Shown piece after piece: positions 1-6,332 of a stretch of DNA of 13,359 bases. The stretch spans positions 1-13,359 of the forward strand of contig BEHW01000057.1 in assembly GCA_002898675.1 (NCBI GenBank), read 5' to 3'. A program made the translations under genes and the position numbers. The notes beneath the pieces are model-generated. The model was not told the origin of the DNA, made no database searches, and saw nothing but the letters and a program-made list of their open reading frames with translations. Numbering within the stretch: position 1 is the first letter of the stretch; each line of letters starts with the position of its first letter. Origin of the DNA: a bacterium HR20 (GTDB lineage Bacteria > Bacteroidota > Ignavibacteria > Kapaibacteriales > NICIL-2).

Positions 1-290
1 ATCTCGATGAGTCCAATGGTTGTGTGGGGTGCAAACAGTCCTGGGTAGATGTTCTTGCCCTGGCAGTCAATGCGAACTGCATCAGCCGGGATAGGCACAT
101 CGCTGCCGACGGCGACAATCTTGCCGCGATCGAAAAGCACTGTGCCGCGCTCGATGATTCCACTGGAGACGGTATACACTCGCCCACCGACGAGCGCGAT
201 TGGCTTCTGCTGTGGCTCACCGGGCGTTTCCAGATGCATCGCAACGCTTGCTACCGTTACCAGGAGCAATCCGACAATCACCTTCTGCAT
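1..290 (-). CDS. Secreted amidohydrolase-family protein, N-terminal part (runs off the window)
   Basis: The first 96 codons of a minus-strand gene whose 3' end lies outside the window. It opens with a hydrophobic signal-like segment (MQKVIVGLLLVTVASVA, residues 1-17). Next comes the N-terminal beta-sandwich typical of imidazolonepropionase-like amidohydrolases: ALVGGRVYTVSSGIIERGTV, then KIVAVGSDVPIPADAVRIDC, then NIYPGLFAPHTTIGLIE. Family members hydrolyse C-N bonds with metals held by an HxH motif just after PGLID. Here that place reads H-T-T, so only the first histidine is kept. This suggests a non-canonical or metal-poor branch, but the catalytic barrel is not visible. The start is the ATG at 290. 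A TAnnTTTG box lies 30 nt upstream, and a terminator separates the gene from lspA, so it is probably transcribed on its own. The substrate cannot be told. Confidence 0.8.
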   Translation of the reverse strand, partial: MQKVIVGLLLVTVASVAMHLETPGEPQQKPIALVGGRVYTVSSGIIERGTVLFDRGKIVAVGSDVPIPADAVRIDCQGKNIYPGLFAPHTTIGLIE

Positions 291-319
291 GGCAGGAGTA
301 TCGTCAATGTTCGTGGTTT

Positions 320-327
320 CAAAGATA
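320..327 (-). promoter_or_regulatory. Bacteroidota-type -7 box before the amidohydrolase gene
   Basis: On the minus strand the sequence reads TATCTTTG, an exact match to the Bacteroidota -7 consensus TAnnTTTG, 30 nt upstream of the ATG at 290. No convincing TTTG -33 element is found at the usual 17-23 nt spacing. It lies just past the T-tract of the upstream terminator, where a promoter for the next gene would be expected. Confidence 0.45.
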
Positions 328-336
328 CTTCGCAGC

Positions 337-379
337 AAAAAAGAAATGCCCCTCGACGTCACCACAACATCGAGGGGCA
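337..379 (-). terminator. Rho-independent terminator after lspA / end of possible small RNA
   Basis: A perfect 10-bp inverted repeat, TGCCCCTCGA (379-370) and TCGAGGGGCA (356-347), encloses a 13-nt loop. On the minus strand it is followed by TTTCTTTTTT (346-337). The T-tract gives the direction. It ends either the mdh-polX-lspA transcript about 190 nt past the lspA stop, or a small RNA started at 437-468. A weaker GGGG/CCCC pairing (385-382 with 377-374) would compete with the 5' arm. Confidence 0.85.
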
Positions 380-430
380 CTCCCCGAGACTTTCACCACC
401 ACAACGAAAGGAGGCATCACGTACTCTCTC
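337..430 (-). ncRNA. Candidate small RNA or leader (about 95 nt), unnamed
   Basis: This is inferred from a promoter-like element at 468-437 and a strong terminator at 379-337 with no convincing gene between them. The transcript would start near 430. It would contain GGGAGAGAG, then CCUCCUUUC (414-406), which equals the anti-Shine-Dalgarno 3' end of 16S rRNA, and would end in the 10-bp terminator hairpin. I compared it by eye with SRP RNA, the glycine riboswitch and other known leaders and did not recognise it. It could simply be lspA 3' untranslated RNA. Confidence 0.3.
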
Positions 431-436
431 CCAGCG

Positions 437-468
437 CGAAAATAATACGCCACTGCCGCCGATGCAAA
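437..468 (-). promoter_or_regulatory. Candidate promoter TTTG-N20-TATTTTCG
   Basis: On the minus strand TTTG (468-465) is separated by 20 nt from TATTTTCG (444-437). This is one base from the Bacteroidota consensus TTTG-N19/20-TAnnTTTG. It lies in non-coding DNA past lspA and points towards the terminator at 379-337, so it would drive a short transcript. Overlapping TATTAT could also act as a sigma-70-type -10 box, though with short spacing to its -35. Confidence 0.4.
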
Positions 469-572
469 CACTTTTTGCGTTTGGTGGTTGGAGGAAAATT
501 TTTTCTGCGGAAGGCTTGGTATTGGCACAATTTTGCATGGGAGATTGGCGCGTTGATCGCTCGCCAGCCGTA

Positions 573-1205
573 TTAGGGCGCAGAATGTTCTTGGGACGCA
601 GCATTACGTGCCTGTGGCGAAGCAGGTGCGGAAGGATTGCCGAGCAACAACTGCCGGAGCGGCGGCATCTGGTGCCCAACGAGCACAAGGAGGATCAAAC
701 CGCAGGAAACGGCAGCATCTGCAATGTTGAAGACCCACCACCGCTGGAGAACAAGGCTGCCGAGATGGATGTCGGGAATGTCCACGTCGAGAAAGTCCAC
801 CACACGGCCGTAGAACAGTGGCGCCTCGCCATAGAGGACGCCGTAGAAGACGCGGTCAATCAAGTTGCCGATCGCGCCTGCCAGGATGAGTGCGATTGCC
901 AGTTGAATCTGCCAAGCGACGCGCTGCTGGTGCATCCGGCGCAGAAGCACCGCGAGTACGATTGCTGCGACGATGGAAAACAGGCTGAGTGCAATTTTCG
1001 CTGCGCCGAATTCGATGCCGAACGCCATACCGGGATTTTCGACGAACGTAATGCGGACCGCTTCACCGATGAGCGGGAACGATTCCCCGATGCGCATGCC
1101 GGGATGTTCGATGCCCAAGAGCGAAAACCCCTTGACTGCAAGCTTTGTCGCTTGATCGAGGAGGACGATCCCAAGGACGACTGCAGTTGTCCACCAGCGT
1201 TTCAT
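573..1205 (-). CDS. lspA: Lipoprotein signal peptidase (signal peptidase II)
   Basis: An inner-membrane aspartyl peptidase that cuts diacylated prolipoproteins just before the lipobox cysteine; a likely substrate type is the PD40 lipoprotein encoded in this window. All family signatures are visible: LDQATK (16-21), ENPGMAFG (56-63), the GAIGNLIDR block (110-118), VVDFLD with catalytic Asp137, and VFNIADAA with catalytic Asp163. Four hydrophobic segments fit the usual topology. At 210 residues it is longer than the usual 150-170. The extra length is an insert around GFSLLGIEHPGMRIGESFPL and a hydrophilic tail rich in Ala, Pro and Ser after residue 185. The ATG overlaps the stop codon of the upstream PolX-like gene as ATGA, which suggests translational coupling. 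An AGGAG lies 11 nt upstream of the start. Confidence 0.95.
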   Translation of the reverse strand: MKRWWTTAVVLGIVLLDQATKLAVKGFSLLGIEHPGMRIGESFPLIGEAVRITFVENPGMAFGIEFGAAKIALSLFSIVAAIVLAVLLRRMHQQRVAWQIQLAIALILAGAIGNLIDRVFYGVLYGEAPLFYGRVVDFLDVDIPDIHLGSLVLQRWWVFNIADAAVSCGLILLVLVGHQMPPLRQLLLGNPSAPASPQARNAASQEHSAP

Positions 1206-2872
1206 GGTCGGGCAAGCTCCTGTTTTCGCATGCGCTGTGCCTGGACGTAGGCGGTGAACTCTGCAAGCGGCAGTGTGTTGAGCACATGCTGCGCACCGAG
1301 CCTGCCACGCCGAGCGACCGTGACGCCATCGGCCAGCTCGAGCATTCCTTCGGTGCTGTAGGCGTCCGGGTCAATGGCGATGCGAACGCCAAGCTCGCAT
1401 GCGCGCTGGTGGTAACGCCAGTCGAGATCGAGCCGGTAGGGGTTGACGTTGAATTCGATCGCTGTCCCCGTTCGTGCTGCTTCCTGGAGCACGCGTTCGA
1501 TGTTGAGCCGATAGCCATCGCGGCGGAGCAGCAACCGTCCAGTCGGATGGCCGAGAATTGTTGTGTACGGATTGCGCAGCGCACGGCAGATGCGCTCGGT
1601 CTGCTCATGCTCGGGAAGATCGAAGTGTGAGTGGACGGACGCGACGACAAGATCGAACGTTGCCAAGACATCGTCGGGATAGTCGAGCGAGCCGTCCGGC
1701 AGAATATCGCTTTCGATGCCGTGCAGAATGCGAATGCCAAGTCCCCGCTGGTTGAGCGCCTCGATAGCGGCACGTTGCTCGGCGACACGTTCGATGGAGA
1801 GACCGCCGGCGTACGCTGCACTTTGGCTGTGGTCGCAGATGGCGATGTACTCGAATCCCAGCGCTGCTGCGGCTTGTGCCATTTCTTCGAGCGAATGCTT
1901 GCCATCGCTCCAGGTGGTGTGGACGTGCAGCATGCCGCGCAGTTGTTCCATCGTCACCAGCGGCGGGATGCTCTCACCGTGCCGCAGCCGCTCGGGGAGC
2001 GTCGCATCATCTCGGAGTTCCGGCGGAACGTAAGGCAACCCGAAATGAGCAAAAACTTCCGTTTCTGTCGGGAGCTGGGGAAGGCTCGCACCGTCCGCGA
2101 CGGCGTGGATGAATGCCTGGCTCCCTGTTGCCGAAAACAGTGCAGTACCCGCTTCGTCTGGGGTGGCAAGGACGATCTCCACCACAATGTTGCGTTCGAG
2201 CGAGCGATACGATCGCGCGCCGCTCGGTACAAAATCTGCGGGAAGGGGGAGTACTCCTGGTGAGTCCGCGATTGCAACGATTGCTAAGGAGCTGACGACT
2301 TCGGTGCCGCGCCGAAGCTCACCGGCGGGATAAACCTCCTGTGCTCCGTGATCGAGCAAGAACGAGCGAAGTTCATCGAACAGGCGCCAGCATTTGTGCC
2401 GTTGGAGACGTCCGCGCGTCGAGCGCCAGAAGGCGATTGCTTCGAGGAGCGATGCTTGCGACTTTGCTGTGAAGCCCTTGCACCGTGCGATTCGGCCATC
2501 ACGGCATGCACGTTCGAGTTCTTCGATACTCGTGATGCCACAGTCTTGCCAGAGCTGGCGAGCTCGTTTTGCTCCGATACCACGAAGTTCGGTCAGTTGC
2601 ACGACGCCAGCAGGGATCGTCCGTTCGAGCGTTTCCAGGTGGCCGATGGTGCCCGTTTTGGCAAGTTCGGCTAAGACGCCCCGAATGCCTTCGCCAATGC
2701 CGGGCGCTTGTTGGATTGCCTCATGGGCCACGGCGTGCTCGAATGGCATATCCAACGGCGCAAGAAGTTCTGCAGCACGGCTGAACGCACGTGCTTTGAA
2801 GGGATTTTCGCCTGCCAGTTCTAACAGCAGAGCGTAGCGTTCGAGCAGGTGGGCAGCATCGCGACAGTGCAT
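1202..2872 (-). CDS. PolX-type protein (HhH + inactive polymerase X palm + PHP phosphoesterase)
   Basis: A 556-residue homologue of bacterial PolX (family X DNA polymerase with a C-terminal PHP 3'-5' exonuclease, normally in base-excision repair). Two helix-hairpin-helix motifs are seen (APGIGEGI at 56-63, LRGIGAKRA at 96-104), then the palm start YPAGELRRGTEVV. In active PolX this is followed by G-D-x-D; here it is S194-S195-L196-A197, so both metal-binding aspartates are gone, and the third aspartate site appears to be Glu232. The substrate loop ATGSQAF is kept. The PHP domain keeps H316xH318, D347-H348, E387, H414 and H442, but the final D-x-H is D503-A-Y505. The protein therefore probably acts as a nuclease or phosphatase rather than a polymerase, if it acts at all. 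It starts 14 nt after mdh, without a clear Shine-Dalgarno site, and overlaps lspA by 4 nt. Confidence 0.85.
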   Translation of the reverse strand: MHCRDAAHLLERYALLLELAGENPFKARAFSRAAELLAPLDMPFEHAVAHEAIQQAPGIGEGIRGVLAELAKTGTIGHLETLERTIPAGVVQLTELRGIGAKRARQLWQDCGITSIEELERACRDGRIARCKGFTAKSQASLLEAIAFWRSTRGRLQRHKCWRLFDELRSFLLDHGAQEVYPAGELRRGTEVVSSLAIVAIADSPGVLPLPADFVPSGARSYRSLERNIVVEIVLATPDEAGTALFSATGSQAFIHAVADGASLPQLPTETEVFAHFGLPYVPPELRDDATLPERLRHGESIPPLVTMEQLRGMLHVHTTWSDGKHSLEEMAQAAAALGFEYIAICDHSQSAAYAGGLSIERVAEQRAAIEALNQRGLGIRILHGIESDILPDGSLDYPDDVLATFDLVVASVHSHFDLPEHEQTERICRALRNPYTTILGHPTGRLLLRRDGYRLNIERVLQEAARTGTAIEFNVNPYRLDLDWRYHQRACELGVRIAIDPDAYSTEGMLELADGVTVARRGRLGAQHVLNTLPLAEFTAYVQAQRMRKQELARP

Positions 2873-2886
2873 CGCTGGAGAGTGTG

Positions 2887-3819
2887 CTAATAGCCAAGTT
2901 CGACAAGCTTTGCGATGTTTTTTGAAACGTCGGCTGCCGACTGCTCCAGGAGAGCACGCTCGTGGTCGGTCAGCTCGATTTGGAGGATCTGTTCAATGCC
3001 GCGTGCGCCGAGCTTGACTGGTACGCCAATGCAAACATCACGCAAGCCATACTCGCCGTCGCAGAGCGCCGAGCAGGGGAGAATTCGCCGCTTGTTCTTG
3101 ACGATACTTTCGACCATTTCGACTGTCGAGGCGGCAGGAGCGTAGTACGCCGAGCCGGTCTTGAGGTAGTTGACAATCTCGATGCCGCCATCTTTGGTGC
3201 GCTGGACGATTGCCTCGATGCGGTCGTTGGGAAGCAGCTGCGAAAGTGGAATCCCTGCAACGGTCGTATATCGCACCAGCGGCACCATTGAATCGCCATG
3301 CCCGCCCAGGAGCAATGCCTGGATGTCTTCGACCGAACAGCCAAGCTCCATTGCGATGAACGCCCGGTAGCGTGCAGTATCGAGCACGCCGGCCATGCCG
3401 ATGACGCGATGCCGCGGGAGCTTGGTAACGCGGAGCGTCAGATACGTCATCACATCGAGTGGGTTTGAAACGATGATGAAGATCGCGTTCGGCGAATGTG
3501 CAACAGCTTGCTGGGCGCAGGATGCGACGATTTTTGCGTTCGCTGCCAGCAGGTCATCGCGGCTCATGCCAGGTTTTCGCGCCAAACCGGCGGTGATGAT
3601 GACGATGTCCGAGCTGGCAGTCGGCTCGTAGGAATTGGTGCCGTGGACGTAGGTATCCGAGCCCAAGACAGGCATTGCTTCGAGAAGGTCCAATCCCTTC
3701 CCTTGTGGGATGCCCTCGGCGATGTCCACGAGCACGACTTCGCGGGCGAGCTCGTAGTAGGCCAGTTGTTGCGCAACGGTAGCGCCAACGTTTCCAGCAC
3801 CAACAACGGTAATTTTCAC
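2887..3819 (-). CDS. mdh: Malate dehydrogenase (LDH-like, NAD-dependent)
   Basis: A 310-residue enzyme of the citric-acid cycle that interconverts malate and oxaloacetate with NAD. It has the Rossmann motif VGAGNVGATVA (6-16), Asp32 for NAD preference, and the mobile loop RKPGMSRDDL with Arg81 and Arg87. Arg at 81, where lactate dehydrogenases have Gln, marks it as malate dehydrogenase. Asn119 (SNPLDV), Arg150 (LDTARYR) and catalytic His174 (GGHGDSMVPL) complete the active site. I chose the GTG at 3819, which gives the family's usual beginning (M/V-KITVVGAG) and has GGAGG 7 nt upstream. The ATG at 3837 would add six residues and cover that ribosome site. The gene begins just past the rpmA terminator and is followed 14 nt later by the PolX-like gene. 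Confidence 0.95.
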   Translation of the reverse strand: MKITVVGAGNVGATVAQQLAYYELAREVVLVDIAEGIPQGKGLDLLEAMPVLGSDTYVHGTNSYEPTASSDIVIITAGLARKPGMSRDDLLAANAKIVASCAQQAVAHSPNAIFIIVSNPLDVMTYLTLRVTKLPRHRVIGMAGVLDTARYRAFIAMELGCSVEDIQALLLGGHGDSMVPLVRYTTVAGIPLSQLLPNDRIEAIVQRTKDGGIEIVNYLKTGSAYYAPAASTVEMVESIVKNKRRILPCSALCDGEYGLRDVCIGVPVKLGARGIEQILQIELTDHERALLEQSAADVSKNIAKLVELGY

Positions 3820-3846
3820 AGCGTAACCTCCACGCATAGGTTCAAC

Positions 3847-3881
3847 AAAAAATGCCCGCGTTACTGGGGAGAAACGCGGGC
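3847..3881 (-). terminator. Rho-independent terminator after rpmA
   Basis: A 9-bp GC-rich stem, GCCCGCGTT (3881-3873) and AACGCGGGC (3862-3854), with a 10-nt loop, is followed on the minus strand by A and then six T (3852-3847). It lies 23 nt past the rpmA stop and ends the rplU-rpmA transcript. The T-tract ends 27 nt before the mdh start, leaving little room for a separate mdh promoter. Confidence 0.9.
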
Positions 3882-3904
3882 GTTCAAGGCATCAAATGCT
3901 CATC

Positions 3905-4171
3905 TTAGTTTGCAGCTTCGACGGGGTAAACCGAGACTTTCTGGCGATTGCGTCCGTAGCGTTCGAATTTGACGATGCCGTCGGTGAGTGCAAAGAGCGT
4001 GTAGTCGCGCCCGAGCCCGACGTTCTCGCCCGGATGCCACCGCGTGCCGCGCTGGCGGATCAGGATGTTGCCCGCACGGACGAACTGCCCACCGAAGCGC
4101 TTGACACCCAGCCGTTTGGAATTTGAGTCGCGGCCGTTCTTTGTCGAGCCGCCGCCTTTTTTGTGTGCCAT
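3905..4171 (-). CDS. rpmA: 50S ribosomal protein bL27
   Basis: An 88-residue large-subunit protein whose N-terminal tail reaches towards the peptidyl-transferase centre. The family pattern is plain: MAHKKGGGSTKNGRDSNSKR at the start, then GVKRFGGQFVRAGNILIRQR, RWHPGENVGLGRDYTLFAL and a short C-terminal strand KVSVYP. There is no cleavable N-terminal extension of the Firmicutes kind. It begins 3 nt after the rplU stop, with no clear Shine-Dalgarno site, so translation is probably coupled to rplU. Length and gene order are normal. Confidence 0.97.
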   Translation of the reverse strand: MAHKKGGGSTKNGRDSNSKRLGVKRFGGQFVRAGNILIRQRGTRWHPGENVGLGRDYTLFALTDGIVKFERYGRNRQKVSVYPVEAAN

Positions 4172-4174
4172 CGT

Positions 4175-4489
4175 TTACTGACCCAGTGTGATACCAGTGA
4201 TTTCTATTTCAGTGTACTGCTGGCGATGCCCGCGCAACTTCTTGTAGCCTTTCCGGCGCTTTTTCTTGAACACGAGCACTTTTTCCCCCTTGCCGTGTGC
4301 GCGAACGGTTGCAGTGACCGTTGCGGCGACGTGTGGAGTGCCGAGCTGGATGCTGTTGCCATCGAGCAGTGCAAGGACGCTACGGAATTCGACCGTTTGC
4401 CCTGGCTCGGCAGCAAGATGAGGAACGACATGCCGCTCGTTCGGTTGGACGCGGTATTGCTTACCAGCAATTTCGACGATTGCTTGCAT
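4175..4489 (-). CDS. rplU: 50S ribosomal protein bL21
   Basis: A 104-residue large-subunit protein that binds 23S rRNA. It starts MQAIVEIAGKQYRVQPNERH, typical of bL21, and has the basic hairpin KVLVFKKKRRKGYKKLRGHR and the end QYTEIEITGI. The upstream sequence GGAAATTCCTC before the ATG holds no Shine-Dalgarno match, as is common in Bacteroidota. A TATTTTTG box ends 27 nt before the start. It heads the two-gene rplU-rpmA operon, which ends at the terminator at 3847-3881. Confidence 0.96.
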   Translation of the reverse strand: MQAIVEIAGKQYRVQPNERHVVPHLAAEPGQTVEFRSVLALLDGNSIQLGTPHVAATVTATVRAHGKGEKVLVFKKKRRKGYKKLRGHRQQYTEIEITGITLGQ

Positions 4490-4515
4490 GAGGAATTTCC
4501 ATCCGTTGTGGGCTG

Positions 4516-4523
4516 CAAAAATA
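4516..4523 (-). promoter_or_regulatory. Bacteroidota-type -7 box of the rplU-rpmA operon
   Basis: On the minus strand the sequence is TATTTTTG, an exact fit to TAnnTTTG, in the 107-nt gap between the PD40 lipoprotein gene and rplU. It ends 27 nt before the rplU start. Upstream there is only a weak TTCG (4543-4540, 16-nt spacer) as a possible -33 element. Ribosomal protein genes are expected to have their own strong promoter, which fits this site. Confidence 0.5.
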
Positions 4524-4596
4524 CGAGATGTCGCACTATCGAAGGATTGGGTAGCTTATCGCTAGCGCAACCACGAATGAGAGGGTGGGCGTGCGG

Positions 4597-6204
4597 TTAC
4601 CAGCCGGCAGCTTCGCCGTCTCCAAATGTAATCCGAATGCGGATGGACTGGCCACTTTCATCGAGTACTGCAAGGCGCCAATGAATCCGGTCCTGATACC
4701 GCGATGCGATCGGATGCACGCGGAGAGCTTCCTCCAGGAGTTGTTGCGCAGTGTACGCACGGAGGAGTGCTGCACGTTCCGGCGAAAGAAGCTCGCCTCC
4801 TTTGAGTGATCCGCCGAGTGCTGGAAGGTCGAGCGTTGCACCGCTGTAGCGGATCGGCATCGCTGGCGGTGATGCGGCAAGTTCGATTGTGATTGGTTCG
4901 CCAGGTGCGCACGCTGCGCGAGTAGCAACAGCGCTGAGCAGCTCCTCTATCGCACTACGGTCGAACGATGCCGATTGCTCTCTCGGTCCTGCGAGGTTGT
5001 ACCGCGCTAACAGTGCTGCTGCTGTGCGATGCTCGTCGGTTGCGGGGAGGTAGTCATCAGGCAGAAAGACATTTGCGAGCGTTGTTTCCCAACCCCGCTG
5101 CTCATCGGGGAAAGCGCCAGAGAGGTCAATAACCACTGCCCGCATCGGATCGCACGGGGCGCTGATGTTCCATTGCACTGCTCTGTTGCTGCAGCGATTC
5201 GTGTAGCGGATCAGATACTGCCGTCCTGCATCGAGATGAACGGCACATGTCCCTTCTGCGCCAATCGAGACGGTCTGGATTGATGCACTCGACGCAACAG
5301 TAAGCGTGCCTTCCAACTGCGTGATGCTCGGCGATGGATGGACGACAACGTGCAACGTGACCGGTCCACAGAGCCTGGTCTGCGCGATGGAGAAATGGCC
5401 ACCGGTGCGGTTGGTACTGAACACCAAGAGCGAATCCCAGACGACGGGGGCTAACTCATCGGCAGGGGATGAAATTGGCGGGGGAAGTGGCTGCGCCTGT
5501 GCCCACACCAGTGGCTCGGCTGGGCGAGCCATGAAGAGTTCGTAATCGCCGTGCGTAGTATCCCGTCGCCGAGCAAAGAGCATCGTGCTATCGGGCATCA
5601 GTGCAGGTGTGATGTCGTCGCCTAGTGTTGAGATACCGACTAACGTCGGTTGCGACCAACCATGGGACAATTGCGAAGCGATGTAGATGTCTTTACCGCC
5701 ACGCCCTCCAGGACGATCAGAAACAAAGAGCAAGAGCGTTCCATCCGGAGAAAGTGCTGGCTGAGAATCCCACGCTGGCGAATTGAGCTCGTCCATCCAG
5801 CGGGGCGCCGACCATTTCCCATCGGCAAATCGGCACTCGATGAGATCTACATTCGTTGGCGTTCGATGTGCAGGGAACACTGCCAGCAGCGTTCCATCCT
5901 CTAACCGCGCGAGCGCTGGCTTGCCGCCCTGCAATGAGTCAAGCGGTGGGAAGAAGTTGCGTTCGAGTGGGGTCCACGTGCCATCACTCCGCATCCGAGT
6001 ACGAAGGAGCTGTTCAGAGCCATCAGGTGCGATTGCCAGAAGGTAGAGTGCATCGTCCAATCGGCATGCAGCGATGGCATCCTCGCCGGTGGCAACGATA
6101 CAATCAAACTCGGATGTTTGATGCACCGTCCCGCACCCGCTGAGCGCAGCGCTGCTGGCCAGTAGGAGGGCACATGCGATCGCTATGACTGGCACTTGTT
6201 CCAT
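4597..6204 (-). CDS. PD40 beta-propeller lipoprotein with possible OmpA-like C-terminus
   Basis: A 535-residue envelope lipoprotein. The chosen ATG at 6204 gives a clean lipoprotein signal peptide (MEQVPVIAIACALLLASSAA, lipobox LSGC, lipidated Cys24); a longer frame from a GTG at 6300 would bury it. Residues 40-275 carry WD40-like PD40 blades: ALSPDGTLLLFVSDRPGG (150-167) followed by KDIYIA, a second around 198-225 and a third around 249-275. These occur in many Bacteroidota envelope proteins, often ahead of a carboxypeptidase-like linker and an OmpA peptidoglycan-binding domain. Residues 280-350 could be such a linker. The end contains LSPERAALLRAY (473-484), which resembles the OmpA pattern LSxxRAxxVxxxL. 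Role inferred: outer-membrane structure or anchoring. It stands 128 nt from the upstream GT4 gene, and I found no clear promoter or terminator there. Confidence 0.8.
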   Translation of the reverse strand: MEQVPVIAIACALLLASSAALSGCGTVHQTSEFDCIVATGEDAIAACRLDDALYLLAIAPDGSEQLLRTRMRSDGTWTPLERNFFPPLDSLQGGKPALARLEDGTLLAVFPAHRTPTNVDLIECRFADGKWSAPRWMDELNSPAWDSQPALSPDGTLLLFVSDRPGGRGGKDIYIASQLSHGWSQPTLVGISTLGDDITPALMPDSTMLFARRRDTTHGDYELFMARPAEPLVWAQAQPLPPPISSPADELAPVVWDSLLVFSTNRTGGHFSIAQTRLCGPVTLHVVVHPSPSITQLEGTLTVASSASIQTVSIGAEGTCAVHLDAGRQYLIRYTNRCSNRAVQWNISAPCDPMRAVVIDLSGAFPDEQRGWETTLANVFLPDDYLPATDEHRTAAALLARYNLAGPREQSASFDRSAIEELLSAVATRAACAPGEPITIELAASPPAMPIRYSGATLDLPALGGSLKGGELLSPERAALLRAYTAQQLLEEALRVHPIASRYQDRIHWRLAVLDESGQSIRIRITFGDGEAAGW

Positions 6205-6332
6205 CGAATGCAATTTACACGTAGGGATGAATGCTCTTTCCGCAGCTGCGAACTCATCGTGCGGGTGTGCTCGAACACTTGCACGGTGGGGACCAAACAC
6301 CTTCGGTTGCCTATCGCATCTTCAGGCGGCAC

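Larger units (their letters stand above)
291..572. other. Longest gap between genes: terminator, two promoter candidates, possible small RNA
   Basis: This 282-base stretch between lspA and the amidohydrolase has no convincing protein gene. Reading on the minus strand it holds, in order, a promoter-like TTTG-N20-TATTTTCG (468-437), a CCTCCTTTC stretch (414-406), a strong rho-independent terminator (379-337) and a TATCTTTG box (327-320) before the amidohydrolase start. The simplest reading is a long lspA 3' untranslated region ending in the terminator. The alternative is an independent small RNA. Confidence 0.6.

Noticed and set aside
319..417. 32-codon frame on the minus strand starting MPPFVVVVKV, with GGGAGAG upstream
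   Set aside because: The terminator stem lies inside the frame, so most messages would end before its stop. There is no known relative.
415..436. GGGAGAGAG resembling the start of a glycine riboswitch
   Set aside because: The conserved CCGAAGG and the later conserved blocks of that riboswitch are absent.
522..538. Sigma-54-like promoter TTGGCAC-TTGCAT on the plus strand
   Set aside because: The GG-to-GC spacing is one base short of the strict sigma-54 requirement, and no plus-strand gene follows.
24..1250. Long open frame of 408 codons on the plus strand
   Set aside because: It lies antisense to lspA, which has all family motifs. The translation is rich in Cys, His and Arg, has no recognisable domain, and is the usual shadow of a GC-rich gene.
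1063..1905. Open frame of 280 codons on the minus strand
   Set aside because: It overlaps lspA and the PolX-like gene in another frame. It is Ser/Arg/Thr-rich with no domain, whereas the overlapped genes are clear family members.
3817..3837. ATG at 3837 as the start of mdh
   Set aside because: It would place the GGAGG ribosome site inside the gene and add residues not found in the family. The GTG at 3819 fits both family length and ribosome-site spacing.
6205..6332. Weak hairpins between the GT4 and lipoprotein genes (GCCT/AGGC near 6309-6327 and the palindrome CGCAGCTGCG)
   Set aside because: The stems are short and no T-tract follows on either strand, so they do not support a terminator or operator call.
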